Positions 34,728-42,298 of a DNA stretch of 64,000 nucleotides are shown in pieces. The stretch's first letter is position 1. Each line of letters opens with the position of its first letter. Made by a program: the position numbers and the translations under genes. The DNA is from Actinomyces lilanjuaniae (GTDB lineage: Bacteria; Actinomycetota; Actinomycetes; Actinomycetales; Actinomycetaceae). The DNA lies in the NCBI RefSeq assembly GCF_003606385.1, contig NZ_CP032514.1:2852001-2916000 (forward strand), in the 5' to 3' direction. Under the pieces are notes generated by a model, which did not search any database, had not been told where the DNA came from, and saw only the letters and a program-made list of their open reading frames with translations.

Positions 34728-35831
34728 ATGGTAGACGACGCACAGTCGGGGACCGACGGCGACGGCCCGGGCCAGGGGCCGCAGCCGGACTCAGTCGGCC
34801 GCCCGGGCCGCGACGAGCTGCGCTCCTTCCTCTCATCTGCTCCTGAGGGGCTCAGGGGCTGGGCCAGTGAGCAGCTGGCGCGCCTCGACGCCGAGGGGGC
34901 CGACGGTGAGCCCGACCCACCTGCCGGCTCCGGGCCTGGCGGTGCAGACGGTGCGCACGGTGCTACCGGGGACGACCTGGACGACGAGCCCGCTGCCGAC
35001 GTCGAGGACCTGCTGCCCGACGACCCTACCGACGACCTGCTCCCTGAGGACCGAGAAGCCGACCTGGCCGACACTGCCGGAACCCAGCCCCGGAAGGCCG
35101 CCTCGGCCCGGCAGTCCTCCCAGGTCGGCTCCTCCCCGGCACGGCCGCGCGCCCGGCCGTCCTCGACACCGCGCCGCCGGGGCGGGGTCTCACGCACCAC
35201 CCTGGTGCTGGTGGTGCTGTTGTCGGCCGCTCTGGTGGTTCTCATCCAGCAGACCGGGCGCGGCGACACCTCAGCCGAGGCGACGATGACGATGCCGGCT
35301 GACCACCCCTCAGTGGCTGGTGCGGATGCCACGGAGATCGCCCAGATGGACGAGGCAGAACCGGTTGACGCCGAGCAGGAGGCCACCCTGCAGGCTGAGG
35401 CCGAGGCCGACCCCAGCAACATCACGGCCCGCCAGGAGCTGGGAGTCATGTACCTGCGGGCCGCCCTGTACCAGGACGCGATCACCTGGCTCCAGCAGAT
35501 CCTTGACACCGACCCTGACAACGTGGACGCGCTGCTGACCATCGGTGTCGCGGAGTACCAGTCGAACCAGTACGAGGAGGCGGAGACCCACTGGCGCCAC
35601 GCCTCCCAGGTCAGCCCGGACACCGCTGAGCCCTGGTACAACCTCGGTTTCCTCTACATGGCCCAGTCCCCGCCTGACACCGAGCAGGCAGCACAGTGCT
35701 GGGACAAGGTCCTGGAGGTCGCCCCCGACTCGGACATGGCGGAGACGGTCCGCAGCCACCAGGGGCACCTGGGCTCAGGCTCCTCCGGGTCCCCCGCCCC
35801 CTCCGCCTCGACGTCAGCCACCAGAGGCTAG
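34728..35831 (+). CDS. TPR protein with membrane anchor, NrfG/CcmH-like cytochrome assembly factor
   Basis: 367 residues. A long acidic, low-complexity cytoplasmic region (~150 residues, many Asp/Glu/Pro) leads to a basic cluster and one membrane helix (TTLVLVVLLSAALVVLIQQ). The external part has about three tetratricopeptide repeats (ITARQELGVMYLRAALYQDA, VDALLTIGVAEYQSNQYEEA, AEPWYNLGFLYMAQ). Position between nrfA and ccdA suggests a scaffold for heme attachment, like NrfG. The exact role is inferred. Confidence 0.75.
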   Translation: MVDDAQSGTDGDGPGQGPQPDSVGRPGRDELRSFLSSAPEGLRGWASEQLARLDAEGADGEPDPPAGSGPGGADGAHGATGDDLDDEPAADVEDLLPDDPTDDLLPEDREADLADTAGTQPRKAASARQSSQVGSSPARPRARPSSTPRRRGGVSRTTLVLVVLLSAALVVLIQQTGRGDTSAEATMTMPADHPSVAGADATEIAQMDEAEPVDAEQEATLQAEAEADPSNITARQELGVMYLRAALYQDAITWLQQILDTDPDNVDALLTIGVAEYQSNQYEEAETHWRHASQVSPDTAEPWYNLGFLYMAQSPPDTEQAAQCWDKVLEVAPDSDMAETVRSHQGHLGSGSSGSPAPSASTSATRG

Positions 35832-35833
35832 CG

Positions 35834-36535
35834 ATGGAGGTCACCATCACACTGCCGCTCGCCCTGCTCGCGGGGCTAGTCTCCTTCGCCTCACCCTGTT
35901 TCCTGCCCATCGTCCCCGCCTTCGTGAGCCAGCTCGTGGGGGGCGGTCACCAGGAGGTGAGCAGGCGAGGCGCCCTGGCCAGCGCCGTGTGCTTCGTCGT
36001 GGGCTTCTCCGCGGTGTTCATCGCGCTGTGGGCGTCGGTGGGACTGATCGGCCGCTCGCTGGGCCCCTACGCGGTGTACGCGCGGGTGACTGGCGGGGCC
36101 GTCCTGGTGCTCATGGGGCTACACGTTGCCAGGCTGCTGACAATCCGACCCTTCGACACCCAGGTCCGTGCCTACGGCCCCTCGGGCGCAGGACCGGCCT
36201 CCCCGCTACGCGCCGGGGTCATAGGCGTCGTCTTTGCCGCAGGGTGGACCCCGTGCATCGGCCCAATCCTCAGCGGCATCCTGGCCCTGGCCACCGTGAG
36301 CGCGACAGCGTGGTCAGGGATCGGCCTTATGGTCGCCTACTGCCTGGGCCTGGGCGCGCCCGTTGTCGCCGTCGCCCTGGGATCGGCCCAGGTCACCCGC
36401 CGGTTCGACTGGTTCCGACGCCACCATGTCGCAGTCTCGCTGGCCAGCGGGGCAGTCCTGGTCGCTGTCGGGCTGCTCATGGTCACCGGCCTCCTGGGGA
36501 GGCTGTCCGCCCTGGCTCCCGGTCTCAGTCTGTAG
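35834..36535 (+). CDS. ccdA: CcdA, thiol-disulfide transporter for cytochrome c maturation
   Basis: 233 residues and six membrane segments. The two redox Cys motifs are SFASPCFLPIVPAF (helix 1) and AGWTPCIGPILSG (helix 4), the DsbD/CcdA signature. It carries reducing power across the membrane to keep apocytochrome heme-site cysteines reduced, probably via the thioredoxin-like protein at 38995. ATG 35834 starts two bases after the upstream stop; a longer frame from 35696 lies inside the previous gene and is rejected. Confidence 0.93.
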   Translation: MEVTITLPLALLAGLVSFASPCFLPIVPAFVSQLVGGGHQEVSRRGALASAVCFVVGFSAVFIALWASVGLIGRSLGPYAVYARVTGGAVLVLMGLHVARLLTIRPFDTQVRAYGPSGAGPASPLRAGVIGVVFAAGWTPCIGPILSGILALATVSATAWSGIGLMVAYCLGLGAPVVAVALGSAQVTRRFDWFRRHHVAVSLASGAVLVAVGLLMVTGLLGRLSALAPGLSL

Positions 36536-36554
36536 GGAAGGACGGCGCGTAGAC

Positions 36555-38053
36555 GTGAGTACAGTGAGCAACGGCCCCGCCTCCTCGACGGGCAGTAGCG
36601 GCGGCCCCGGCAGCCCGGACCCGGTAGACGGCCTGGATGACCAGGCCGCGCTCTCCCTGGGTCCGATCCTGCGACAGGCCTACTCCTTCTTCTACAAGAA
36701 GACTGTCGGGCTGGCCCTCATCCTGCTGACCGGGACGTTGTCACTCCTGGGCGTCGTCATCCCCCAGATACCTGCAGGTGCCAGGGTCAGTGAGGAGGCC
36801 ACCGCCCAGTGGCTGGAGTCGGTCCGACCGACCTTCGGCGGCTGGACCGACGTGCTGCGAGCCCTCGGCTTCTTCACGATGTTCAGCTCGGTCCCGTTCC
36901 TCGTGGTCATGGGGCTTCTGGCGCTGTCTATCACCGCCTGCACGGTGCACCGGCTGCCGGTGCTGTGGAGAGCCGCCCGCCACCCACGCACCCGGGTCAC
37001 CGCGAGGTTCTTCGACCGGGCCCGGCTACGTGCCCGCTTCACGGCACCGGTGAGCGCCGAGCAGGCCTTCGAGGTGATCTGTTCCGACGCCCGTAGGCAC
37101 CGTCTGCGGGTGGTCGTTGACGAGCGCGGCCCCGGCTACAACGCCTACATGGACCGCAGCCCCTGGGCACCTTTCGGCACGGTGCTGGCCCACCTCGCCT
37201 TCCTCGTGATCATGGCTGGGTTCGTCATCTCCTCAGTAACCGGCTTCCGTGACGAGCAGTTCACCCTGACCCTCGGCTACCCCCAGGAGGTCGGCCACGG
37301 AACCTCGCTGGTAGCCGAGGCTCGAGGCTTCCAGGACACCTACTACGACGACGGCTCCCCCCAGGACTACGTCGCTGACCTCGTGGTGTCCAGGGACGGC
37401 CAGGAGGTGGCCGCCCAGGAGGTGCGGGTCAACCACCCGCTGACCTACGACGGCGTCATGTTCCACCAGTCCTACTTCGGGGTATCCGCCGTCATGGAGG
37501 TCACTAACGAGTCCGGGACCCAGGTCTTCCACGGCGGTGTCGCCCTGGACCGCACCACCAGCGACGAGACCCTCGTCTTCGGCAGCACGCCCCTGCCCGA
37601 CGGGACCACGGCCTACGTCATCGGGTCGGCCTCGGGCCAGACCGGCACCGGTATCGAGCCGGGGCAGATGAGGGTGGAGGTCTACCAGGGCGAGGACAAC
37701 ACCCCGGTGGACGAGGCCGTGCTCGACACCGGGGTGCCCACGCAGGTGGGGGGCCACACCTTCACCTTTGAGCGCGAGCAGCAGTTCACCGGGATGATCG
37801 TGCGGCGGGACCCGGGGGCCGGGGTCGTGTGGGTCGGCTTCGCCCTCCTGGCTGTGGGCACCTGCACCACGATGTTCTTCCCGCACCGTCGGCTGTGGGT
37901 GCGGGTCACCGACACGGGCCGCTCCCCAAGGAGGCGCTGGTCCAGATGGCCTCACCGGACCGGCGCGACTCTGGCTTCACCAGGCTGTTCACGGACATGA
38001 CGCTGCGCGTCAGCCGCACCATGACACCTCACACCGAGACTCAGAGGAACTAA
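36555..38053 (+). CDS. resB: ResB (System II cytochrome c heme lyase subunit), frameshifted at the C-terminus
   Basis: GTG start. ResB landmarks: YSFFYKKTVGLALILLTGTL, the second helix pair with VMGLLALSITACTVHRLPVL, WAPFGTVLAHLAFLVIMAGF, a large external domain, and a last helix ending FFPHRRLWVRV. One frame runs to 38000 with an atypical basic tail. The natural ending (KEALVQMASPDRRDSGFTRL to stop 38053) is in the next frame, joined near 37915-37935 by one missing base in a C run. Handles heme export and ligation with ResC. Confidence 0.88.
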
Positions 38054-38078
38054 GAGAGGAACACTGAGAGGAGCGACG

Positions 38079-39002
38079 ATGCTTGAGTACTCCCAAGCCC
38101 TCCTGCTGATCACGACGGCGCTGGTCGTCATGTCCACCATCGCCTACCTGGGAGCCTTTCTTGCCGCCCGCACGGCAGCAGTGACAGCCGCAGCCGCGAC
38201 GGGGACCGGTGGCGCCACCGTGGTCATCAACACCGGTGACGGTGACAGGACCATTGAGGTGACCGGGGGCTCCCAGCGCACCCCAACTAGGCGGTTCACC
38301 GTGACCTGGTGGGCGGCCAGGTCCACCCAGCTAGGCCTGGTGCTGCTGACCGGCTCCCTGGTCGCCCGCACGATCGCCACCGGTCACGCCCCCTTCTCCA
38401 ACCACTACGAGTTCGCCATCTCCTTCGCGTGGGGGATGATGCTGGCTCAGGTGTACTTCGAGCTGCGCTACCGGGTGCGGACCGTGTCGATCATTGTGCT
38501 ACCGGTGATCCTGGCGATGCTCGTCTACGCCTCGACACTTTCCTACCAGCCCAGCCCGCTCATGCCGGCCCTGCAGAACTCCCCGCTGCTGACCCTGCAC
38601 GTGTTCACCGCCTCCCTGGGCTACGGCGCCTCTGTCGTCTCCTTCGCGGCCGCGGTGATGTACCTGCTGGCACCGCACGTGCGCTGGCGGGGCTGGCCCC
38701 GGCGGGAGGTCCTTGACGACCTGGGCTACCGGGCCACGGTGGTGACCTTCCCGATGCTCACCCTCATGCTCATCCTGGGGGCGCTGTGGGGCAACGTGGC
38801 CTGGGGCCGCTACTGGGGCTGGGACCCCAAGGAGACCGCCGCCCTGGTCACCTGGCTGATCTACGGCGCCTACCTGCACGCCCGGGTCACTCGCAGCTGG
38901 CGGGGCACCCGGTCAGCGTGGCTGCTGGTCCTCGGCTTTGCCGCCGTCATTTTCACCTACATGGGCAACCTGTTCTTCGGAGGCCTGCACTCCTATGCCT
39001 AA
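38079..39002 (+). CDS. ccsA: ResC/CcsA, System II cytochrome c synthase with WWD motif
   Basis: 307 residues and about eight membrane segments. The heme-handling tryptophan-rich motif is WGRYWGWDPKET, preceded by an external-face His in FSNHYEFAISFAWG and followed by His in GAYLHARV. These are the CcsA/ResC/CcsB signatures. With ResB it moves heme out and attaches it to CxxCH sites of NrfH and NrfA. A short Gly/Thr/Asp loop (~50-75) follows helix 1. Naming varies (CcsA, ResC, or CcsB in actinobacterial annotation). Confidence 0.93.
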   Translation: MLEYSQALLLITTALVVMSTIAYLGAFLAARTAAVTAAAATGTGGATVVINTGDGDRTIEVTGGSQRTPTRRFTVTWWAARSTQLGLVLLTGSLVARTIATGHAPFSNHYEFAISFAWGMMLAQVYFELRYRVRTVSIIVLPVILAMLVYASTLSYQPSPLMPALQNSPLLTLHVFTASLGYGASVVSFAAAVMYLLAPHVRWRGWPRREVLDDLGYRATVVTFPMLTLMLILGALWGNVAWGRYWGWDPKETAALVTWLIYGAYLHARVTRSWRGTRSAWLLVLGFAAVIFTYMGNLFFGGLHSYA

Positions 39003-39900
39003 GCGCAGTACCGCACCCGACCCAGACGAGCCGGGTGACCGGGAGGACATCAAGGACACCCAGGACACCAAGGACACCAAGGACACTGAGCCCGAGCAGC
39101 AGAAGGCGGGTCCCGACGCACCTGACCCCGAGCAGGACAGCCCCGACAGCGCTGGCTCCGGCCGCACTGACCCAGACGAGGAGCTGGACGAGGAGGAGCC
39201 GGACCCCGACCAGGAGGACGAGGAGGGCCTCGACGGGGACAGCAGGCACAGCGGCAGACGCAGCGGCACAGCAGGTGCGGCCGCTGGAGGGGAGCCTGCC
39301 TGGCGCGCCGCCCTGCGTGGCTCCAGGTTCGGGCAGGTCGCTGTCCTCGCGGTGGCGGCCTTTGCCATCGCCATCGCCGCCTGGTGGGCTGTCGGCCCCC
39401 AGGATGCCGGACAGGCGGCGCAGGCTGAGGGGGCCGCCGTCACCCAGGTGGACGTCGACGGCGTCCAGCAGGCGCCCATGGTCGGGGACACGGCTCCCGC
39501 CTTTAGCGGCACCGACACAAGCTCCCAGGAGGTGGTGCTGGACCCGGAAGCCATGGACGGGCGCCCGGTGTGGCTCATGTTCGTTGCCACGTGGTGCACC
39601 GGCTGCCGCACCGAGATGCCCGACGTCCAGGAAGCTGCCGCCGCCCACGGGGAGGAGGTACGGGTCATCGTGGTCTACGTCGGGGAGGACGCCTCCACCG
39701 TGAGCGCCTACTCCCAGCGTGTGGGCAACGACCTCACCGAGGTCCCCGACCGGTCCCAGGCGGTCTCCGCCGCCTACGGGGTCATGGGCGTGCCCTCGCA
39801 CTTCTTCATCGACTCCGAGGGCACCGTCCGCCAGACGAGCGTCGGCCTGCTCACCCCCGACCAGATGGCCCAGGCGCTGGACGGGATCACACGGGCCTGA
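38995..39900 (+). CDS. resA: ResA/TlpA-like thioredoxin-fold lipid-face protein
   Basis: 301 residues. The start at ATG 38995 overlaps the ccsA stop by 8 bases. A ~100-residue acidic cytoplasmic extension includes KDT-type tandem repeats. A single membrane helix (~115-140) follows, then a thioredoxin domain with the active site WCTGC inside MFVATWCTGCRTEMPDVQ and the cis-Pro in MGVPSHFFIDSEG. It reduces apocytochrome cysteines outside the membrane, fed by CcdA. Last gene of the operon. Confidence 0.9.
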   Translation: MPKRSTAPDPDEPGDREDIKDTQDTKDTKDTEPEQQKAGPDAPDPEQDSPDSAGSGRTDPDEELDEEEPDPDQEDEEGLDGDSRHSGRRSGTAGAAAGGEPAWRAALRGSRFGQVAVLAVAAFAIAIAAWWAVGPQDAGQAAQAEGAAVTQVDVDGVQQAPMVGDTAPAFSGTDTSSQEVVLDPEAMDGRPVWLMFVATWCTGCRTEMPDVQEAAAAHGEEVRVIVVYVGEDASTVSAYSQRVGNDLTEVPDRSQAVSAAYGVMGVPSHFFIDSEGTVRQTSVGLLTPDQMAQALDGITRA

Positions 39901-39901
39901 C

Positions 39902-39941
39902 CTAGGGGTGAGCCAAGGGACCCGGGTGTGCCCGCCCCTAG
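39902..39941 (+). terminator. Weak terminator after resA
   Basis: CTAGGGG (39902-39908) pairs with CCCCTAG (39935-39941), extendable by wobble pairs, with a ~26-base loop. It lies right after the resA stop and before the next promoter. Confidence 0.45.
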
Positions 39942-40005
39942 TCGAGCCTCAGCACCTCCCAAGGCTAGACCGGCAGTTCCGAACCCACATGGGAACACAA
40001 ACCTA

Positions 40006-40034
40006 TTGACAAGCCCGTATCCGTAACATAACAT
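40006..40034 (+). promoter_or_regulatory. Strong vegetative promoter for the azole-peptide precursor gene
   Basis: TTGACA (40006-40011), a 17-base spacer, and TAACAT (40029-40034) form a near-consensus sigma-70 promoter. Transcription would begin near 40041 and give a ~68-base leader. No regulator gene lies in the cluster. Confidence 0.75.
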
Positions 40035-40108
40035 AGCACGTGTCGGCCGCAACTGAACAGTAGCGGCAGGCGCAATCCCAGCACCTCAAGGTCGAGCAAG
40101 GAGCAGCC

Positions 40109-40240
40109 ATGTCCGAGACCGCGACCGCCCAGGGCTTCAGCATCGCGACGTACGGGGAGGAGGAGACGCTCTTCGAACCCACTGCGGCACGGTGCAGCTC
40201 ATCGTCAAGCACCTGCTGCATCGCCTGCGTCAGGCTCTAG
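40109..40240 (+). CDS. Plantazolicin-like linear azole peptide precursor
   Basis: 43 residues, too short for ordinary gene callers. AAGGAGCAGCC lies immediately upstream as the ribosome site. The leader (MSETATAQGFSIATYGEEET, then LFEPTAA) closely matches that of plantazolicin PznA/BamA from Bacillus, which ends LFEPMAA just before the core. The core is RCSSSSSTCCIACVRL, with Arg-Cys at the start as in plantazolicin (RCTCTTIISSSSTF). Ten core residues (four Cys, five Ser, one Thr) can form azoles, the same number as in plantazolicin. The five serines use four different codons. The Ala-Ala/Arg boundary is the predicted cleavage site. Confidence 0.9.
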   Translation: MSETATAQGFSIATYGEEETLFEPTAARCSSSSSTCCIACVRL

Positions 40241-40248
40241 GGCCAGGT

Positions 40249-40332
40249 CGGCGGCACTGCCCGCCCGCCGTCTGTGCGGCAAGGACGCGTCACCCGCCGC
40301 ACACATCGCTGTCCACGCGGGCAGTGCCGCCG
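40249..40332 (+). terminator. Large perfect hairpin between the precursor and biosynthetic genes (attenuator)
   Basis: CGGCGGCACTGCCCGC (40249-40264) pairs over all 16 bases with 40317-40332. Inside the loop a second stem forms (TGTGCGGC with GCCGCACA). It begins 9 bases after the precursor stop. Partial termination here would make much more precursor than enzyme, which is common in ribosomal-peptide clusters. Confidence 0.7.
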
Positions 40333-40378
40333 GGCCTCCCGAACAGAAACGGCACTCAGACGACCAGGGACTATAGTT

Positions 40379-41044
40379 ATGCAGCTCACCTATCTAGGAA
40401 AGAGGAAGACTCTGGGCGAGCGCCTCAGCAAGCAAACCCACGACGATCCGATCGCAGTTATCGACCTGATCTGCCTGAGCCGACAAGAGGCCCGCGACTT
40501 CGCCTCCACAGCATTAGCAGAGACACCCCCGCCACATAGTTTGGTGCTGTTGTCAGCAAAAAGCGGAGGCAGGGAGAGTGCCGATCTCATCAAGTACTAC
40601 ACTGAGTTGGAACATATTGTCAGGACCCACGTGAAGCCTACAGGGGTGCAGGTAAGGACTCTGCTCGCTCCCGCTGTGATAGAAGAACTCTCCCCGTACC
40701 TCACCGCGTCGGGAAAGATCTTCGGAAGTTACCCAGAGTCGGCGATGCCATGGGTGACCACAGCAGACCTGGCATCGGCGGTCACGACAATACAGGAAAC
40801 TCCCGACGCCGCATCTTCAGCCGTGCCCGCAACGCTCACGGCGTCCGTGGAGCAGGCACTCAGCCATCTCGCCGGGAGAAAAGTCAAGCGCATTAGTTAC
40901 CACCACCTTCCTCCCAACATTCTTGCAGACGCGTTCCGTCAACGCGGATTATCAAAGAATGACTCACAGGTTGCCGACCAGCTCCCCTACTACCAGTACC
41001 ACGTCGGCCACTTACCACAAACCAACGCAAAGGAAAGGCTCTGA
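40379..41044 (+). CDS. NmrA/NAD(P)H-binding-like protein of the azole-peptide cluster
   Basis: 221 residues. The middle and end resemble NmrA-type atypical SDRs: PHSLVLLSAKSGG, VRTLLAPAVIEELSPYLTAS, then PWVTTADLASAVTTIQE and LTASVEQALSHLAGRKVKRI. The N-terminus lacks the GxxGxxG dinucleotide motif and begins QLTYLGKRKT, so it may not bind NAD(P). It has no counterpart that I know in the Bacillus plantazolicin cluster. A longer frame from 40274 would start inside the hairpin and is rejected. Role unknown. Confidence 0.5.
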   Translation: MQLTYLGKRKTLGERLSKQTHDDPIAVIDLICLSRQEARDFASTALAETPPPHSLVLLSAKSGGRESADLIKYYTELEHIVRTHVKPTGVQVRTLLAPAVIEELSPYLTASGKIFGSYPESAMPWVTTADLASAVTTIQETPDAASSAVPATLTASVEQALSHLAGRKVKRISYHHLPPNILADAFRQRGLSKNDSQVADQLPYYQYHVGHLPQTNAKERL

Positions 41045-41235
41045 TGGGTTCAGAAGTCAGACGCGGCGCACTCATCGGTGTCACCTGTGCAGCCATCGGC
41101 AGCGCCGGGTACTACCTTACCACGCCGGATATCGTCGGGGCGCTGTTCGTTGGGGTCATCGGACTAGCCATAAGCGTCGTCATCTTTGTCATCATGAGCA
41201 TCGTCGGGCGAGGGCGGCACGATGACGAGCCATAG
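41044..41235 (+). CDS. Small two-helix membrane protein of the azole-peptide cluster
   Basis: 63 residues. The start overlaps the upstream stop (TGATG). Two hydrophobic helices (GALIGVTCAAIGSAGYYLTT and VGALFVGVIGLAISVVIFVI) are followed by a charged tail RGRHDDEP. Its stop region overlaps the next gene, so it is translated with the cluster. It could be an immunity or transporter accessory protein; that is inference only. Confidence 0.6.
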   Translation: MGSEVRRGALIGVTCAAIGSAGYYLTTPDIVGALFVGVIGLAISVVIFVIMSIVGRGRHDDEP

Positions 41236-42298
41236 AGGACCGGCCACACCAGAGGAGCAGTCAGGAAAACCAGAGGGAGCGCCCGCGCAGGGCGCGCCGA
41301 CGACCTACAGTTGGAACCCTCTTCTTGTCATCGAGACCGGCGACCATGAGATGCGCGTCCGCAGGGGCGACTCGGTGACCGTGCTAAAAGAGCCTTCCGG
41401 GTCTGTGGCACTATCGCGAATGGTGGAACTTGGTTGGCTTGACGCTCCAGCGTTTACGGCGAATAGCCGCGACATGAGCGACGAGATGGAGTACATCCTG
41501 GAGGGGCTGATCCAGAACGACATCCTCCGCCCGCACACAGGCCTTGATACGATACCGCCCGTCGTCGCAGAGTACTGCGCCAGAAGCGGTTACCAGGTCG
41601 AGGAGGCAGAGGCAACCAGAAGGCTTCACAGCACCAGACTTATAGTTTCTGGGGACAACACCTCTCTCGCAGACCTCCTAATTGCGGAGCTACGAAGTCT
41701 CGGCATCACCGTAGATACCCTAGACACCTTTGACGCCAAGGAGGGGCAGGACTTCACCCAGATGCCGGCCACAGCCGCGGAGAAGGGTCAGGAAAGCGTG
41801 GCGGTATCAGTACATCATGACATACTTTCCGAGGCGTCGCTGAGGCAGAACAGGCTCCTTGTGGAACAGCAGTTCCCCGGGCGGATCCTGTTCGTCGGCG
41901 GTTTTGACGGGAAACGGTCGGTCATTGGGCCATGGGTCGTCCCCGGAAGCAGCGCCTGCCTTCGCTGCTGGGCATACCGGTATCACGCCAACCTTATTAG
42001 TGTACCTGAGTCCGTCCGCCCAGGTGCACCCAAAAGCCCCTGGCACCTGCATCACCGACCGCGTGCACCGCTTCCAGCAGCAAACCGGCTTATCACCGCC
42101 CTTACCTCGGACCTCATAGCTGAGTATGTGACGCTCGGCCCTCACGCTCCCTCGTCACAACCCGGCACGTACAGGGTCATCGAGTCCTCTCGAAACGGCA
42201 CAGTCCTCGACCGTCACCACGTCCTCCGCGTACCACGCTGCGATGTGTGCAGCCAGTCAAGGACAACCGGGTACCCGCAGGTGTGGCACCATGGCTGA
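41222..42298 (+). CDS. E1-like (ThiF-type) leader-peptide-binding protein of the cyclodehydratase
   Basis: 358 residues. Residues ~28-110 look like the RiPP recognition element, a PqqD-like winged helix that grips the leader (NPLLVIETGDHEMRVRRGDS, YILEGLIQNDILRP). The rest is a degenerate E1/ThiF domain with a zinc site made of CLRCW and CDVCS. These features define the C protein of azole/azoline clusters (PznC in plantazolicin). It delivers the precursor to YcaO. The start overlaps the previous gene by 14 bases and the end overlaps ycaO by 8. Confidence 0.88.
   Translation: MTSHRGPATPEEQSGKPEGAPAQGAPTTYSWNPLLVIETGDHEMRVRRGDSVTVLKEPSGSVALSRMVELGWLDAPAFTANSRDMSDEMEYILEGLIQNDILRPHTGLDTIPPVVAEYCARSGYQVEEAEATRRLHSTRLIVSGDNTSLADLLIAELRSLGITVDTLDTFDAKEGQDFTQMPATAAEKGQESVAVSVHHDILSEASLRQNRLLVEQQFPGRILFVGGFDGKRSVIGPWVVPGSSACLRCWAYRYHANLISVPESVRPGAPKSPWHLHHRPRAPLPAANRLITALTSDLIAEYVTLGPHAPSSQPGTYRVIESSRNGTVLDRHHVLRVPRCDVCSQSRTTGYPQVWHHG

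Noticed and set aside
40274..40378. In-frame N-terminal extension of the NmrA-like gene
   Set aside because: It lies within the hairpin, is Arg-rich and unlike any family; ATG 40379 fits better.
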